A stretch of DNA of 64,000 nt from Amphimedon queenslandica (GCF_000090795.2 NW_003546267.1:176526-240525); one strand, 5' to 3'; counted from the first letter of the stretch, positions 44,503 through 57,000 are shown. Notes: a model not told the origin generated them from the sequence alone. Numbers and translations: made by a program.

Positions 44503-45429
44503 CCTGGTAGCAGGGGCAGATCTAGGATTGGGTGGGCCTTGATGATTTTTGGTGTCGTATATTGTGGGTGTGGCCAACAAGGCAAGGCCTACAGGCTCTA
44601 CATTCAAAGTCATAATTTTGAAGATTAAAGTTGTTAAAATGAGCTCCTTTGTGGTTCACAAATTGTTTGCATAGTCATGTTTCACAGTATTACCAAGCGC
44701 TAGTGCTTGGTATGTAAGGTTGAGTTGGACGAGCGCACCCCAAAAATGGATGCCATCCCAGAAGCATGGAGTCTGTGTAAATCTTCAGGAATTCTTTATG
44801 GCTTATCTGACTGTCAAGATGTCCTGTATAATTTTATTAAAACAGGTCAGTGTTATAAAAAGTAGTTAAAAACTACCATAAGATAGCTATACGGCAAATA
44901 AATGCATGCATGCCTGCATGCACCAAATGTTCAGATTTCTCCTTCCACAGTTAAGGAAGAACTAGTCCTACAGTTTTTATCCTAGAAATATGATTTTTGC
45001 ACCATTGTGTTGCACTTCAGGGACGCTAGTGCAGTGTGGCTTGGCATTGTAATTCTACAAAATGATTTTGTCGTCATTTTCAAGCACATACTGACTCACC
45101 AAGTGATTGGACGCCATTTTGATGCATCCTACTGCGCATGCTCAGTATTATTCAATGGGGGCTCCTTTGTTCTGCTCTCACTGACCGATCTATGGTGAGA
45201 TTGAGATGATGTGCTTGCCTAAACACCCTATCTACTTACTCCAAGATTCTCTTGAAGTGAGAGAAATTATTGTAAAATGATAAATGTAAATAATTTTTAT
45301 TAATTATTTGTCCACAGAGTTTTGTATTTATGCTTCGATTTGCCTTCATTCTCTTCATTACTTCAATGACTTCAAGTAAGATAAATATATAAAGTAAATT
45401 GCCTATTTTATACATTTATGGGAATGTAG

Positions 45430-45665
45430 TCTCGCCAAGCCCTTTCGCTACCTGCAGAGCTTGAGGAAAGGTCTGGAGACTGTGCACTGCCATCTAAAAT
45501 GTGTGCAAAGATCATGTGGTTGAGCTACATCATGTGACAGAGGAGACCAGATTGGTCAAAATAGCTGAAACAGATGCTTTGCAGCTAAGAAAAGTTGAGG
45601 ATAGAGTCCCTTGAACATCTTTTGCAGATCCTTCCTTCGCAGGTAAGCGAAGGGGTGGGGCAAAA
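45430..45665. mobile_element. Possible MITE with CCCTT-CGCT-CCTGC inverted ends
   Basis: Left CCCTTTCGCTACCTGCAGAG and right CCTTCGCAGGTAAGCGAAGG (reverse complement CCTTCGCTTACCTGCGAAGG) form an imperfect inverted repeat about 230 bp apart. A target duplication is not clear. Confidence 0.4.
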
Positions 45666-45669
45666 CTAA

Positions 45670-48030
45670 TGGGTATGTTAGATGGTGGGGTTTAAACGCC
45701 CTCCCCAATCCATGTGCATGTACATGCAGCCTCGATTAGGGAGTGGCTTCCATGGACCATGCATGGCCATGTCCTACTACTATTATATTTAGGCCACTCC
45801 AATTAGATTTATACCTGTTTCCCAACCACATGGTCCCCCCTAGGGCCTTCACTATTTTAATACTATAGGTAATATTCACGGCTGCAAATATTTGCAATAA
45901 TAAAAGTATAGTGAAGTAGCATAGAAACTAATAGAGCGTTGCTGTGACAACAAGACCACGTATTTACAGTCTTCAGCAAATTTTTTGTTCTTTAGCAGCT
46001 TTAGTGGAGCCATTTACTAATAGTGACTTGTTCTATTTCCGTTAGCTTCTTGTATGAACCTCTACCTCCAACCTCCTTGCTAAAAATTATTGGTAGTTGG
46101 CCAGTTGTGATAACAAACCACAACTGGAATGGGTAGAGAGTTTCAAGATACAGTGGTGAGTTCTGAAAACTGGTGAAAGCAGCTTCAATAAGACCAAGGG
46201 CTAGTAAAAAGTAATAGAAACTCAATAACACTGCATCAGAAGGCTTAATATCAATTACATCTGGTATACATGTACATGCTTGATAATTGCTGGTCACAGT
46301 AACAAATTGTGAATATTAGCAGCCATGAATATGTCACAACCTACAGTATTGCAGTTGTTTATACTAGTTATATTGAGTAAAGTAATAAAAAAATCCGCCT
46401 GCCCACATTTGTAATGGGGTACTGTAGTTATAGTGACCTTAGCGAGGGATCTTTATTGGGGAAAATATTCATTATTTATTTTATTAATTAGCAGGTATTG
46501 CCACAAATAAAATGGTGGATATGAAACGAGCAAGAGTCATGAGCTTATTTCCAGCAAATGGTCAATTAATTTAAGATTGGGCTCCTGTTCAACAGTAAAA
46601 TACGGATACAGCTTAAAGCCTGTAACTGTTTCTACAAGTATGCTAGTACATGTATGTGTATGCTAACCCGCTTTGCATCCTTTTTTTTTCTATATTTTGT
46701 ATCCTTTAATGTTGTGATCTTTATTTAATTCTTCAAAACAAATTGTATAGGGGAAATTTTGGAGGCAATTAAATTTGGCAAATTTGGTGTTTTTATAGCC
46801 AGAGCCTATAATAAAAATCTGCCAATCACCAGAATTTAGCAATTCACCAAATTTTAACTCCCTTCAAAATGTCCCACTATATGGTAACTCCTTTAATGCA
46901 TGTACATCTACATGTAGTTTAGAGCTGCCGTGTCAGGTTAACCAGTTATGTCAAGATGTAGTTTTCATATTGTATCTACATGACATGCAGACTTACACTC
47001 ATTGCTCAGAGTGTCACATTTACACTCTTGTGCATGTACATGTATTTGCATTTGAAGAGTCCATATTTCTTCACTCAGTTTAAGTATACACATGAACAAA
47101 CTACACTTGCTGCTTCAGCTGCATAGTAAATGTACTAGCCATTTTTGCAACTACTGGTAGTTTTTCTACCCAATACCCACTCTTATTCAAACTCTTATAC
47201 GCAAACCTTCACTATTTATTTTATTCAAACTCTATAAATGAATGTACATGTACTTTCATAATCATGCCTCCAGCTCTCCTTAAGACCCACAAGTTCACAA
47301 TGTTTTGTAGGCATTGTCAGATTTATACAAACGTATTCATAATTCTCTCTCTCCCTCCCTCCCTCAGTTCCTTCTTCCCACCCCCATGTGTCTTCCTTTC
47401 TCTCTGTCCCTCTCTATCTCACACTGGAGCTTTATCAATAAACCTAGGTAAGTTTATAATACTTAAGTTTAATTCTTTCTTTATTTCCTGTACATTATGC
47501 ATGTATGACACTTAAATTTACAAGCAATGCCACTTCATTCAAACTTTCAAAATTTAGTTTTGAAGACTCATACACATACACATATAGGATAACTTTTCCT
47601 TATTTAACTTAAGTTAAAGCCTGGAATCATGACATAGAATGCCACTTCTGTCAAGTTCCTTCATTCCATTACTGTCAAATTTTTATTCTTAATATCACTT
47701 GCAATTAAATTATAACTTAATTGTAGCAAAAATGTTTCAGCATCACACTTGTTCATAATAATACAATTAATTTTTTAACTTTCTTGTTGTCTTTTAGGCC
47801 TCCTGTAACAAATACAACATTTCAAACTCCTCTCATCAAACTATATTTCTGTTAAATATAGATCTAATTTTGTTTTTAACAAATATTGTTTATTTTACTT
47901 ACTTTTCAATAGTTTATGATGCTTCTTTTCAACTGCCTTGGATGCACTTTCAAGATTACCTAAAAATTAAGAAATGCTCTTCAAAATTGTACCAAGCAAT
48001 TCACTGCTTAAAAATTAATGCTCAACAAAA
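45670..48030. other. Interior of the hAT-type element, no gene recognised
   Basis: Only short frames. The longest, 46001-46297 on the minus strand (98 codons), has hydrophobic stretches but no family match. A pyrimidine-rich tract (CTCCCTCCCTCCCTC and similar) lies at 47341-47425. Confidence 0.45.
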
Positions 48031-48038
48031 ACAGTATA

Positions 48039-49254
48039 TTAGTAACGTGGAAGCGTTACTAAGTAGGATTCACCCCCAAACAAAATGGCTGCCACGACTT
48101 TTGCAGCCTTGCTATCCCGGAAAAACGAGCTCCTATGCTCACCAGACTTTATAGAGGACCTTATCTTGACCAGAGGACTCCAATGGTACAACTAGCGTGG
48201 CTCTAGACCTTGTCAAAGCGAAAAGTCAAAAATCGGCGAACCGGCCATTTTGTTCAGCCACCTTTTTTCATCTTCATCGTCATCATCATCATCATCATCA
48301 TCATCAAGTCCTGTCAATCCAGTTGTCGGTGTGTATCTCAGTATCAGTTGGTGCTACAAGAATAATTCTTACACCAATCTACTCCAACAGTCTATGCGCA
48401 GGTCCATGTCCCATCAGATCATTCTTCAAGTAAGGAAAAAGTGATACTGTGACTGCTGGTCGAGCCATCTTAGCTACATGCCGCCATTTTTTTAATTAAA
48501 GGAAGCTTGCCATGTGCTCCAAAATTTGGGTGTGGTCGCGCATGCTCAGATCTGCAGCTCTGGAAAAAGTAAGTTATTTTTTTACCAAGCTATGCTTGGT
48601 TAGAATCAACTTACTGCAATACTTTAGTGGAGGTTTCCAGCAAAAGAAGGTATTGATTTTACATGTTACTGATTTATCAAGTGTGTTATTTTATTTTATT
48701 TAAAAAAACAAACAATTAATTAATGTTATGAACTTGAAAACAGCCTGGAAGAACAGGAATAGCAGGGAAGATGGACACTCTTAGCTCACAGATTCTTGAA
48801 CAAGGACTTGTGTCAAGACTAGTATTAGTTTCACTTGTCATCAGGATAGTTGATATTCCTTCAGCATGTCTATTCAATTCTGTCTCTCATAAATGTTATA
48901 ACAATGATAATAATAAAGAAAATTATTGTTTGTATAAAATCAACAAGTATTACAATTGCAACTAAAGAAATACTATAAATATTATTTTTAAAATCAACAG
49001 AAACAAGAACATAAAAAATTAAAAAAAACAAGATGAAGTAGGATTCCGAACGACCAATGAAAATACGAAATATTATTAAAAAATCAACACAAACAAGAAC
49101 ATAAAAAATTAAAAAAAAACAAGATGAAGTAGGATTCCGAACGACCAATGAAAATACGAAATATTATTAAAAAATCAACAAAAACAAGAACATAAAAAAA
49201 TTAAAAAAAAACAAGATGATGTAGTATTCCGAATGACCAACGAAAATACAAAAA
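48039..49254 (+). mobile_element. Hairpin-ended element, copy 4, running into the gap
   Basis: Starts with the small palindrome (TTAGTAACG, TGGAA, GCGTTACTAA) and AAGTAGGATTCACCCCCAAA. It is colinear with 34334-35556 and includes a (TCA)n expansion at about 48276-48306. A 36-codon frame (48085-48195) starts MAATTFAALL. The end differs: instead of the hairpin, three ~90-bp tandem units (from 48991, 49081 and 49172), each ending in GAAGTAGGATTCCGAACGAC and AAAATACGAAAT, run into the N gap. The last unit is truncated. Confidence 0.84.
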
Positions 49255-49814
49255 NNNNNNNNNNNNNNNNNNNNNNNNNNNNNNNNNNNNNNNNNNNNNN
49301 NNNNNNNNNNNNNNNNNNNNNNNNNNNNNNNNNNNNNNNNNNNNNNNNNNNNNNNNNNNNNNNNNNNNNNNNNNNNNNNNNNNNNNNNNNNNNNNNNNNN
49401 NNNNNNNNNNNNNNNNNNNNNNNNNNNNNNNNNNNNNNNNNNNNNNNNNNNNNNNNNNNNNNNNNNNNNNNNNNNNNNNNNNNNNNNNNNNNNNNNNNNN
49501 NNNNNNNNNNNNNNNNNNNNNNNNNNNNNNNNNNNNNNNNNNNNNNNNNNNNNNNNNNNNNNNNNNNNNNNNNNNNNNNNNNNNNNNNNNNNNNNNNNNN
49601 NNNNNNNNNNNNNNNNNNNNNNNNNNNNNNNNNNNNNNNNNNNNNNNNNNNNNNNNNNNNNNNNNNNNNNNNNNNNNNNNNNNNNNNNNNNNNNNNNNNN
49701 NNNNNNNNNNNNNNNNNNNNNNNNNNNNNNNNNNNNNNNNNNNNNNNNNNNNNNNNNNNNNNNNNNNNNNNNNNNNNNNNNNNNNNNNNNNNNNNNNNNN
49801 NNNNNNNNNNNNNN
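49255..49814. other. Assembly gap (560 N)
   Basis: Run of N directly after a tandemly repeated, hairpin-forming terminus, a plausible cause of assembly failure. Frames of 209 and 212 codons across it are artefacts. Confidence 0.99.
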
Positions 49815-49994
49815 GCTTGTTTGAATTCATTTTATAGGTTCAAATCCAACAGAGGCTCAACCATGCACTAAATAATTTTAAAAATTTTTTTTTCTAGTAC
49901 GTAGTCATCCACATTAAAAAGTTCAATTTAAATTACTGCACAAAATTTTTGGGTGGGCCTGGCTCACCCTGGCACACTCCTAGATCCGCCCCTG

Positions 49995-51540
49995 CCTGGT
50001 AGGCTCAAATACATGGTTTCACACAAGAATCTGGAATTCTTGTTGGAGCACCAATTCACTGTACCTCATATATCCAGAATCCTTGGAATTTCTGTGAGCA
50101 CCATTAGAAGAAGAATGACTGACTGCAGTATCTTTGTAAGATAGTTTTATTTGTGTATGTCAGATTCAGAGCTGGATGAAATTGTCAGTAGCATTCATCG
50201 GGACTAACATATGTGTTAACGCTCAATTGAAGGGCTTTCTCATCAGTAGAGGATACATAGTACAGCAGTTTCGAAAAAGAGACTCCTTAAGAAGGGTTGA
50301 CATGATTGGTACTGCAATGCGAAGACTGACAGTTCGAAATGCTTGTATTATATTGACGGCAACCATAAGCTGATTCAGTAAGCTGTTTTAATGATGCTTT
50401 AATTAATTAGTCTAACTGACCTAGTGTGTTTGACCTGCTTCTAAGCACTCAAAATCAAAAATCAAATTTAACCCACATTGTTGTGACAATAACTATTTTG
50501 TACATCTAACTACCACATTTTACATGTTCGATAAAGCGTCTATATTGTGTCTGTGATGTATTCTGATTTTAATTTAGGTAGAAACTAGTCATTCATGGCT
50601 GTATTGATGGCTTTAGCAGACAGATTGTATATCTTCAAGTTTCTGACAACAATAGAGCTGAAACGGTTGTGGAACTATTTAGAGATGGTGTCATCAGGCT
50701 AGGCCTTCCAAGTCGTGTAAGAGGTGGAGAAAATGTGCAAGTGGCAGAATTTAAGGTACAGCAAAGAGGAGCGGGAAAGTGAAGCTTTATATTGGTAGGT
50801 CTGTGCACAATCAGCAAATAGAAAGGCTGCGGAGGGATGTCTTCCAAGGCTGTCTGACTACTTTCTATTCCGTCTTTTACGAAATGGAAGAGCAGTGTAT
50901 ACTGGATATTGATAATGAGCAGCACCTTTCTTGTTTGCACTATATTTACCTAGGTAGGATAGGCACAGCTTTTAGTCAATTGTCCACTTGTCGCAATATG
51001 TCACCAATACAACTATGGATCCAAGGCTTGAGCAAAAGTTATAATGAAGGTATCAGTGAAGCAAAAATTTAACAATACTGAATACCAATCATGTACATGT
51101 ACTTTGTATTTTTATAGAATGATTTGCAATATTATGGAATTGACTGGAATGGCCCCATTGCTGTGGAGGATGAATTGGTGAGTGTGAATGTGCCAAACAT
51201 TAGATCAGACAACTCTCCTGTATTTTGAAAAATTTATTGTAGTTGTAATATATTACATATTCTAAGCAAATGGTTTTAAAGCTGACACTTGTCTTGTACT
51301 CACGCAATTTGCAGCTGGGGTGTTGTTGTACTATTTATAATGCAAATGTAATTGCTTTGGTTTTGTGTAAATGTGTATGTTTATTTGCGTTTTCCAAGGC
51401 AACATCAAGTATCTATCAGGTGCCCTTTGTCTCAAGATGACAACGAAGAACTATTGCTAAGTATCCCTCCACATGGTGAAAGTGACAGTTTTGAGACAGA
51501 TCTATACTGGAAGGCAGTTGACTTTCATTGAATGAATCAT
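49995..51540 (+). pseudogene. Integrase-like (rve) protein, 3' part
   Basis: Resumes after the hAT insertion with RLKYMVSHKNLEFLLEHQF and an HTH-like VPHISRILGISVSTIRRRMT. It continues with SDSELDEIVSSIHRD and YIDGNHKLIQ (catalytic Asp block). Then come KLVIHGCIDGFSRQIVYLQ, DNNRAETVVELFRDGV, GLPSRVRGGENVQVAEF (second Asp lost by a short deletion), GRSVHNQQIERLRRDVFQGC (third acidic block) and CRNMSPIQLWIQGL. These follow the order of animal integrase core domain proteins, which are transposon-derived. Stops and frameshifts are frequent in 50150-50380, and GGEN lacks the usual preceding D-x-x-x. Non-functional. Role before decay is unknown. Confidence 0.82.
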
Positions 51541-51559
51541 TATAAATTATAATCAAATT

Positions 51560-52530
51560 ATTAAAAATATTAATGTCAACTTTAAAGCACTTTTTGCATC
51601 AAAACTCAGTCGCCCATGCACTTTTTATTGTTTTGTTGCATGTAAACCTAGCTTTTACACTCCTCTAGTGACTGTACAGGATATTCTCTCAGGAAACCGA
51701 TCATGAGAGCTTGTTTCGCTGCCTTAAGATGGCAAGCAAAAGACAAGCTTCAGTGCTTTCATTTTTCCCCTCAAACCCAAAACGGCCTACTAGGCAACTG
51801 AACCAGGATCATCATAATGAATGTAATAATATTTCGTAAGTACAAGATTATTATCATCTTGTACTGTGCGTGAAAATATGCGTAAATATGTTGGCGAGAA
51901 AGAGGGTGTGGTCAAAATCGTGGCGCGCTTCGCGTGCCATTTTGCTCCCCTTCCCTTTTGCCTCACCTCTCTTCTTAGGCTGGCTACGCCTATGCTCTTT
52001 CCCAGGAGCTTATTCAAGCTAGGCGTTAATTTAAACTCAGGAAATGAAATCCACGTGTAGAATAAATATTGCCACATCCTTTAATTAAAAAATATGGCTG
52101 CCGAGTTGCATGTTGACAGTGTTGCTAGGGGACATAATGTTTATAAGTCAATCTGCACCCCTGTGCTTGGTGAGGAGTTGTTGGTAGACCACAATCATGG
52201 TAATGAACATGACTAGTATGCGGTATCTGTGGAGAAAGACAATAAGATCGTAGGACACTTACCACGGTCGTTCTCTCGAGTTTAATGGTTCTTTTTAAGT
52301 CACTGAGGTAAAATAGAGTGTGATTACTGTAAGAAGAAAGCTTAAGCTTGGCTAAGAAGTTCCTTGTAGATACACATTTATTGGAAATCAAAGAGCAATC
52401 AAAAAACTCGAAAGATTCCAGAAATTTATTATTGTTATTATTGATTATACAATAATGAAAGATGTAATGTAAATTGTAACTGAAAAATCAATAATAAATA
52501 AATCAAATCAATGTTAAGTGAATATAGTGC
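51560..52530. other. No gene; remnant of a hAT-type sequence
   Basis: At 51885-51995 the motifs GTGTGGTCAAAATCGTGGCG, GCTTCGCGTGCCATTTTG and GGCTGGCTACGCC are the reverse complement of the interior and near-terminal part of the element at 24708-25419. Flanking sequence is unassigned, including a 88-codon minus-strand frame at 52125-52391. Confidence 0.6.
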
Positions 52531-52533
52531 AGT

Positions 52534-53935
52534 TTACTCTGTATCATCTGTTGTATACACATCATTATCACTAGTTTCTTCACATCTGTCATCATCACAA
52601 TTGTCTATTAGCGTTTCATTATTTTCTGTTTCCTCTTCATCTTCATCTGAAGGAAATGGGTCTTCTTCAGATTCATCATTGTAATTGAGAAAGCGATCCA
52701 TTTCCTCTTGCAGTTTAGCTCTTCCTCCATTACATGGCTGATTGGGTTTGAAGCAATGTATCTTGTCTTCGTCTTTCCCATCTAATGGTGCAGTTATGGC
52801 ACATGAAATGAATGATTTCTTTACAGTCTCAATAGGAACAGCATCCAAGGCAGACTTGACCCATTGACAAAGCAGGGTACGACTTGGTGGTTTAAGATTA
52901 CCATTTATGGTATATTCATGAACACTTGGTTCAGCTAATCATACATCATATTCACTTCGCATATGACCCTGAAAACATGCGTTCCAAGCAACGTCGGCTG
53001 CCCGAATAAACTTTGTACATCCTTCAGGTACAATTGCAGTATCAAGTTTCAACCAATCTAGTTCTGCCTTTGTAGCTGCACTAGTATGACACCAGTAAGC
53101 ATCCCAGATGAGAAGACGTTTTCAAAAGGACAGCTGGCGAATAATTTTTCTGAGATAATCAGCTGTAAGGGAGTCACTCATCCAGCCATTTGTGCTAAAA
53201 GCAACAACAATATCAGGAATACTTTATAGTTGTTTTATCGAACGTGTTCCCTTCCCTTTAAAAACAACATGGCCTCATCTTTTTCCCATCAGTACGGGCT
53301 GTCAGTACAACTGTAAAGTGGTCCTTCTCATGCCCAGTTGTTTTCACTGGAACAGCTCTAGTGCCAGTACTGGCAACAGTTGTGTAGATGGCATATCAAA
53401 CCATAATGCTGTTTCATCCATTGCATATATGCATTCTTTAAGATACTTGTTATTACGTTGGAGCTTTCTTAAAATGAATGATAAAGCTAACCAGTTTTGG
53501 AATGGAGTTTGCTGGTATTGCTTAGAAAATTGTGGTCTTACGTCGAAGTGATAGGCCATGTCTTTTAATAAATCGTCAAAGCCAGCCAGTACTGGCTTTA
53601 AAACTAGCAGCTGTGGGATTTTGTTTATACAGTTCCTTAGCTTGAACTACAATCATTCTTTGGGACACAAGTAGGTTTCTTTCTCTCAAATCTTTAATCC
53701 AACTAAACAAGACTCCTCCATACCTTCATACCGAGCTTTTCGCCCACCTAGCTAATCTTTTCCTCAACCGCCCAGTCTTTTGTTGCTCGAGTAGCTTTTC
53801 CTTCTGTTTGCACCATTCTCTTATTTGTTTAGAGTCAACATCAAACTCCCTGGCAGCTGCTTCTTTTGTTTCTTTCTCTGCTGCCCTCAACTTAAGGAAA
53901 CATCAAAAGATCTATGCCTTTCCTTCGCTTTGCTT
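52534..53935 (-). pseudogene. Tigger/Pogo-like transposase, modestly broken
   Basis: Minus-strand blocks in order: an HTH-like REFDVDSKQIREWCKQKEKL (about 53800-53875), SWIKDLRERNLLVSQRMI, ASFKASTGWLRRFIKRHGLS-type segment (split by a frameshift), and ECIYAMDETALWFDMPSTQ (first catalytic Asp, 53411-53424 region). Then TGHEKDHFTVVLTARTDGK (53282-53338), LDTAIVPEGCTKFIRAADVA (second acidic block region), NGNLKPPSRTLLCQWVKSAL, and the C-terminus ETVKKSFISCAITAPLDGKD with an acidic Ser/Asp/Glu tail. This is the DDE_1 architecture of Tigger/Pogo/Jerky-type transposases. Several frameshifts and at least one TGA interrupt it. The loading order and ~1.4 kb span match the family. No terminal inverted repeats were identified. 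Confidence 0.83.
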
Positions 53936-53939
53936 GCCA

Positions 53940-55830
53940 TGTTTCTCTACTGCAATATCAACACGTGTATGGGTGTGTCATGTGGGTGTTTGATGCCATG
54001 CCCAGGCATTAATATGGGTCAGGCGTTTAATGGAAACCAGGCGTATGTTTTCTTAGTTTAACCCTTTGACCCTGCGCTTAAATGAGCTCATGCATTTACT
54101 TGGACCAGGTGTCTATCTACTCAGCATAGCAAATGAATAAGCTTCCATGATAGTGCAAGATATGCTGCCAATCAGTATTGTGAAAGGTCCTGGATTCCCT
54201 TTTCAAACAGATACTGGCAATTATCTAATAGATCAAGCTTAAAATTTACATGTGATACATGTATGTAATGCATTAAGCCACATCCAAATGAACTACAGCC
54301 TTCCGTGACTCTTTCCATACAGTAATCAGCATTAAATGATAACATATATTTGCTATTATTCTTATCCTCCAGTTGATTCAGTAGTGTTGTAGTAACTTTT
54401 CCTGGAAATGGATGGCCACTCCAATGTATCATCATACTCTCCTTTCATGAGATATACGTGTGGCAAGAAACGTGTGTTAATCACTTTATCATCATTAATT
54501 CTTATCAAAATTTCTCATTTTATTTTTTTCCTTTAGGTGTAGAAAAAGAGGAGTTTATGCATAGGTTATGTGGAACAGAACTGTTATTCAAAACGTTAGC
54601 TTCATTAATTGCAATATCAACTTCCCTGTTATTGTTGTGGCCGGTGATATCTGTTCTTAACATTTAATGAATGATTAGGCATTAGCAAGAATGACATCAT
54701 AAAGAATTTTTGGCTTCAAATTTCAATTTTTATTTTAATAACTTCCCTTTTCTCTAAAAAGCTTCACTTGCAAATATCTCACATTTTCTAAGGTGCCATA
54801 TTCCTTAATTCTGGGATGATCCTCCATGCCTGCAAAAGAAGTCAATATGAGGAAAAGAGTATGAAACAATTCGAGTTTTCTTGCAAAAACTTAAAAACCC
54901 CTTATGTTTTAAAATAAAGATTAAAGTATGACAACAGTTGTCATTTAATACAGCAACATGGTTTATCTTAGGAAGATGACCGTAGTGTACTGGAATAACA
55001 AAAACATTTAGACACTTGCAAGTGCTACAAACAAAATCTTCATAAAAACTGAATTAGTCTTTCATTGAACTCAGTGTCCTTATGTTAACTGGCAAATTTT
55101 AAACTGAAACACAGCATCAAAGGTTAGAAGCCGTCTGCTGAAAGCTAATTTGTGCTGCTGGCCAATTAAAGGCATGGATGTGCCACAATCAATGCAATCA
55201 CTGGACTCTCGTAAAAAAATATATTGCTTTTCATGTATTTTTTCCCGTGTCAATTGTTAAAAAATTGCATCACTTGACTGCATAAAACTTACTGAAAGCA
55301 CATAGAACAGACATCGGTAATGGCAATCAGTAATATGAAAACAAGTTCATCATTCCCAGAGTACAAAAAGTGAAAGTAGCCATCTTTATAATGCTGCCTT
55401 TATCTTGTGTAAACTCTGACACTCACAGGAGGAACAGCTCCAGTATCTGACGGAGGTGCTTAGAGGAGATAAACTTTCATGAAGTAATGAAAGGATCAGG
55501 TTACTATGAGTAAGAGTCAAGTTAATGAAATTTTCTTTTGAACAAAATAGAATCTAAAATGAAGACCTCCCATCACCTGGTATAGCAAAAAAAAAAGGTA
55601 TAAAACATGAAATTTATAGGAATGAATGAATAAAAGGAGACAAGTCAGTGTGCCTCCCTGCCATTTCATGTACACAGTTATAAACAAAAAAAACAATGTC
55701 ACCACTACCATTACATGGGCGTAATTATTTAATTTTGTGCAATGATAAACAACATTGACTTACATTCATTCAAATACTGTACCTTATCAACAAAAAAAAA
55801 TCTTCAAATTATGATTGCAACATAAAAAAA
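53940..55830. other. No recognisable gene family
   Basis: Contains a clean 87-codon minus-strand frame at 54172-54435 (KYMLSFNADYCMERVTEGCS, FGCGLMHYIHVSHVNFKLD) with several Cys but no known family. A short plus frame sits at 54458-54667. The rest is AT-rich. Confidence 0.4.
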
Positions 55831-55834
55831 GATT

Positions 55835-57000
55835 AACATTCTGATGCCTGGTGTCAAATCTTTTCATCCTAGGCAATAAATGATCCACATAATAAGCCAT
55901 TTGATGGAGATGGTAGCAGTAGAGTTTGCAATAGGCAGCAGGGCTTGGAAGGAACAAAGTGTAGGAAATACAAAATATTCCAATTTACAATGCAGAATTT
56001 TCGTTTCAAAATGTTTGTATAAAAATAACTTTGGCTGAAGGTCATTTTCTTGACATATTCTGTACGATTCAATATCGTCACGTATGATGTGGTAATGGCC
56101 AGTAACTGTTGAATTATATTATAGTATTGCTTGTACATCATAAGAATCGTTACATGAGCAAATAATTTTTGTGCAGTAAAGTTAATTTCAGCTAATAAAA
56201 TCTAAAAATAAATCTGATCCTAGGCAATAAAAATTATCCATGTAATAAGTAGACAGTAGCAGTAGTTTGCAACAGGTATACTATGTCCCAACTGAGTTTG
56301 GACCAAGAAAAACTGGAATAACTTTTTATAGAAATGTGGGATAAGGATGAGACTTTTACAGTTTCTTAATCACCTGATGCCACTTCAGGATCTAAGGTCT
56401 TGGGTCTCTCAGCCCTTGTGAACCCTTAGAACCGGGTTTTCCCTATAAACTCAATGGCATACCAACGCTAACCGCAATGACATTTTATGATGTCATAGTT
56501 TACATAAGCACATGTGGTCCAGCGCCCAAACTGATAATTCTTTTTCTTTGAAGCTAACAGAGCGTGATTTTCTGATAATTATGGTCTTTATGAAGACTAG
56601 TTGACTCTAGTAGCTACTGTACTGCTTATTAGCAACAGCAAGACTCTTTTTAAGAGTGAAACAACACAGCTGAATTATCGGCCATGTCTCTATGAATATC
56701 ATTATAACACGTCTTCAGTGATGTAGATTACATTTTTCAAATTCCAATGCAGCTGTATCCACTTCCTGTCCATTCTCAGTTGGGACATAGTATAGCAGGG
56801 CTTGTTGACTTAAAAGAATGAAGTGTTTGCAATTCAAAAGAATCGCACCTTTCGAGACAAAATTTCCATTTGACACAGTCTTGTACCAACAAATTCCTTG
56901 TTCTTTGCTGTACCGTATTCTAAATTATTGAAGGCATAAAAAGGAATAAAAGTAATAATTATTGTGATGCCTTGTGTCAAATCTTTCACTTCTAAGCACT
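55835..57000. repeat. Imperfect duplication; one copy holds a TA MITE
   Basis: 55839-55965 (TGATGCCTGGTGTCAAATCT, CCTAGGCAATAAATGATCCA, GTAGCAGTAGAGTTTGCAAT, GGCAGCAGGGCTTGG) is repeated in part at 56219-56280 plus 56793-56830. There the homologous GTTTGCAACAGG and GCAGGGCTTG are separated by the MITE at 56281-56790. A third partial piece (TGATGCCTTGTGTCAAATCT) is near 56970. Confidence 0.75.
56281..56790. mobile_element. TA MITE (CTATGTCC family), copy 2
   Basis: The 510-bp element begins CTATGTCCCAACTGAGTTTG and ends CTCAGTTGGGACATAG, flanked by TA (56279-56280 and 56791-56792). It is inverted relative to the copy at 16026-16513. The duplicate at 55839-55965 gives an approximate empty site. 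No ORF. Confidence 0.9.

Larger units (their letters stand above)
44511..49994. mobile_element. 5.48-kb hAT-type element inside the integrase-like gene
   Basis: Ends CAGGGGCAGATCTAGGA (left) and TCCTAGATCCGCCCCTG (right) are inverted repeats with one mismatch. The flanking 8-bp duplication is CCTGGTAG (44503-44510 and 49995-50002). Removing the element with one duplication joins TGLPG to RLKYMVSH in frame. No hAT transposase could be recognised in the ~4.9 kb of known sequence. The element carries a hairpin-ended element (from 48039), a possible small MITE (45430-45665), a CT-rich tract and the 560-base gap. It may be an agglomerate non-autonomous element, or its transposase may lie in the gap. 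Confidence 0.9.

Noticed and set aside
48250-48444. Ser-run / His-run ORFs
   Set aside because: They arise from the (TCA)n expansion within the hairpin-ended element.
49201-49871. 209- and 212-codon ORFs
   Set aside because: Almost entirely N; translation through an assembly gap.
50635-50940. 101-codon minus-strand ORF
   Set aside because: Antisense to the integrase-like blocks on the plus strand.
53940-54070. CCAGGCATT / CAGGCGT motifs as Tigger terminal inverted repeats
   Set aside because: No complementary sequence was found on the other side of the transposase.
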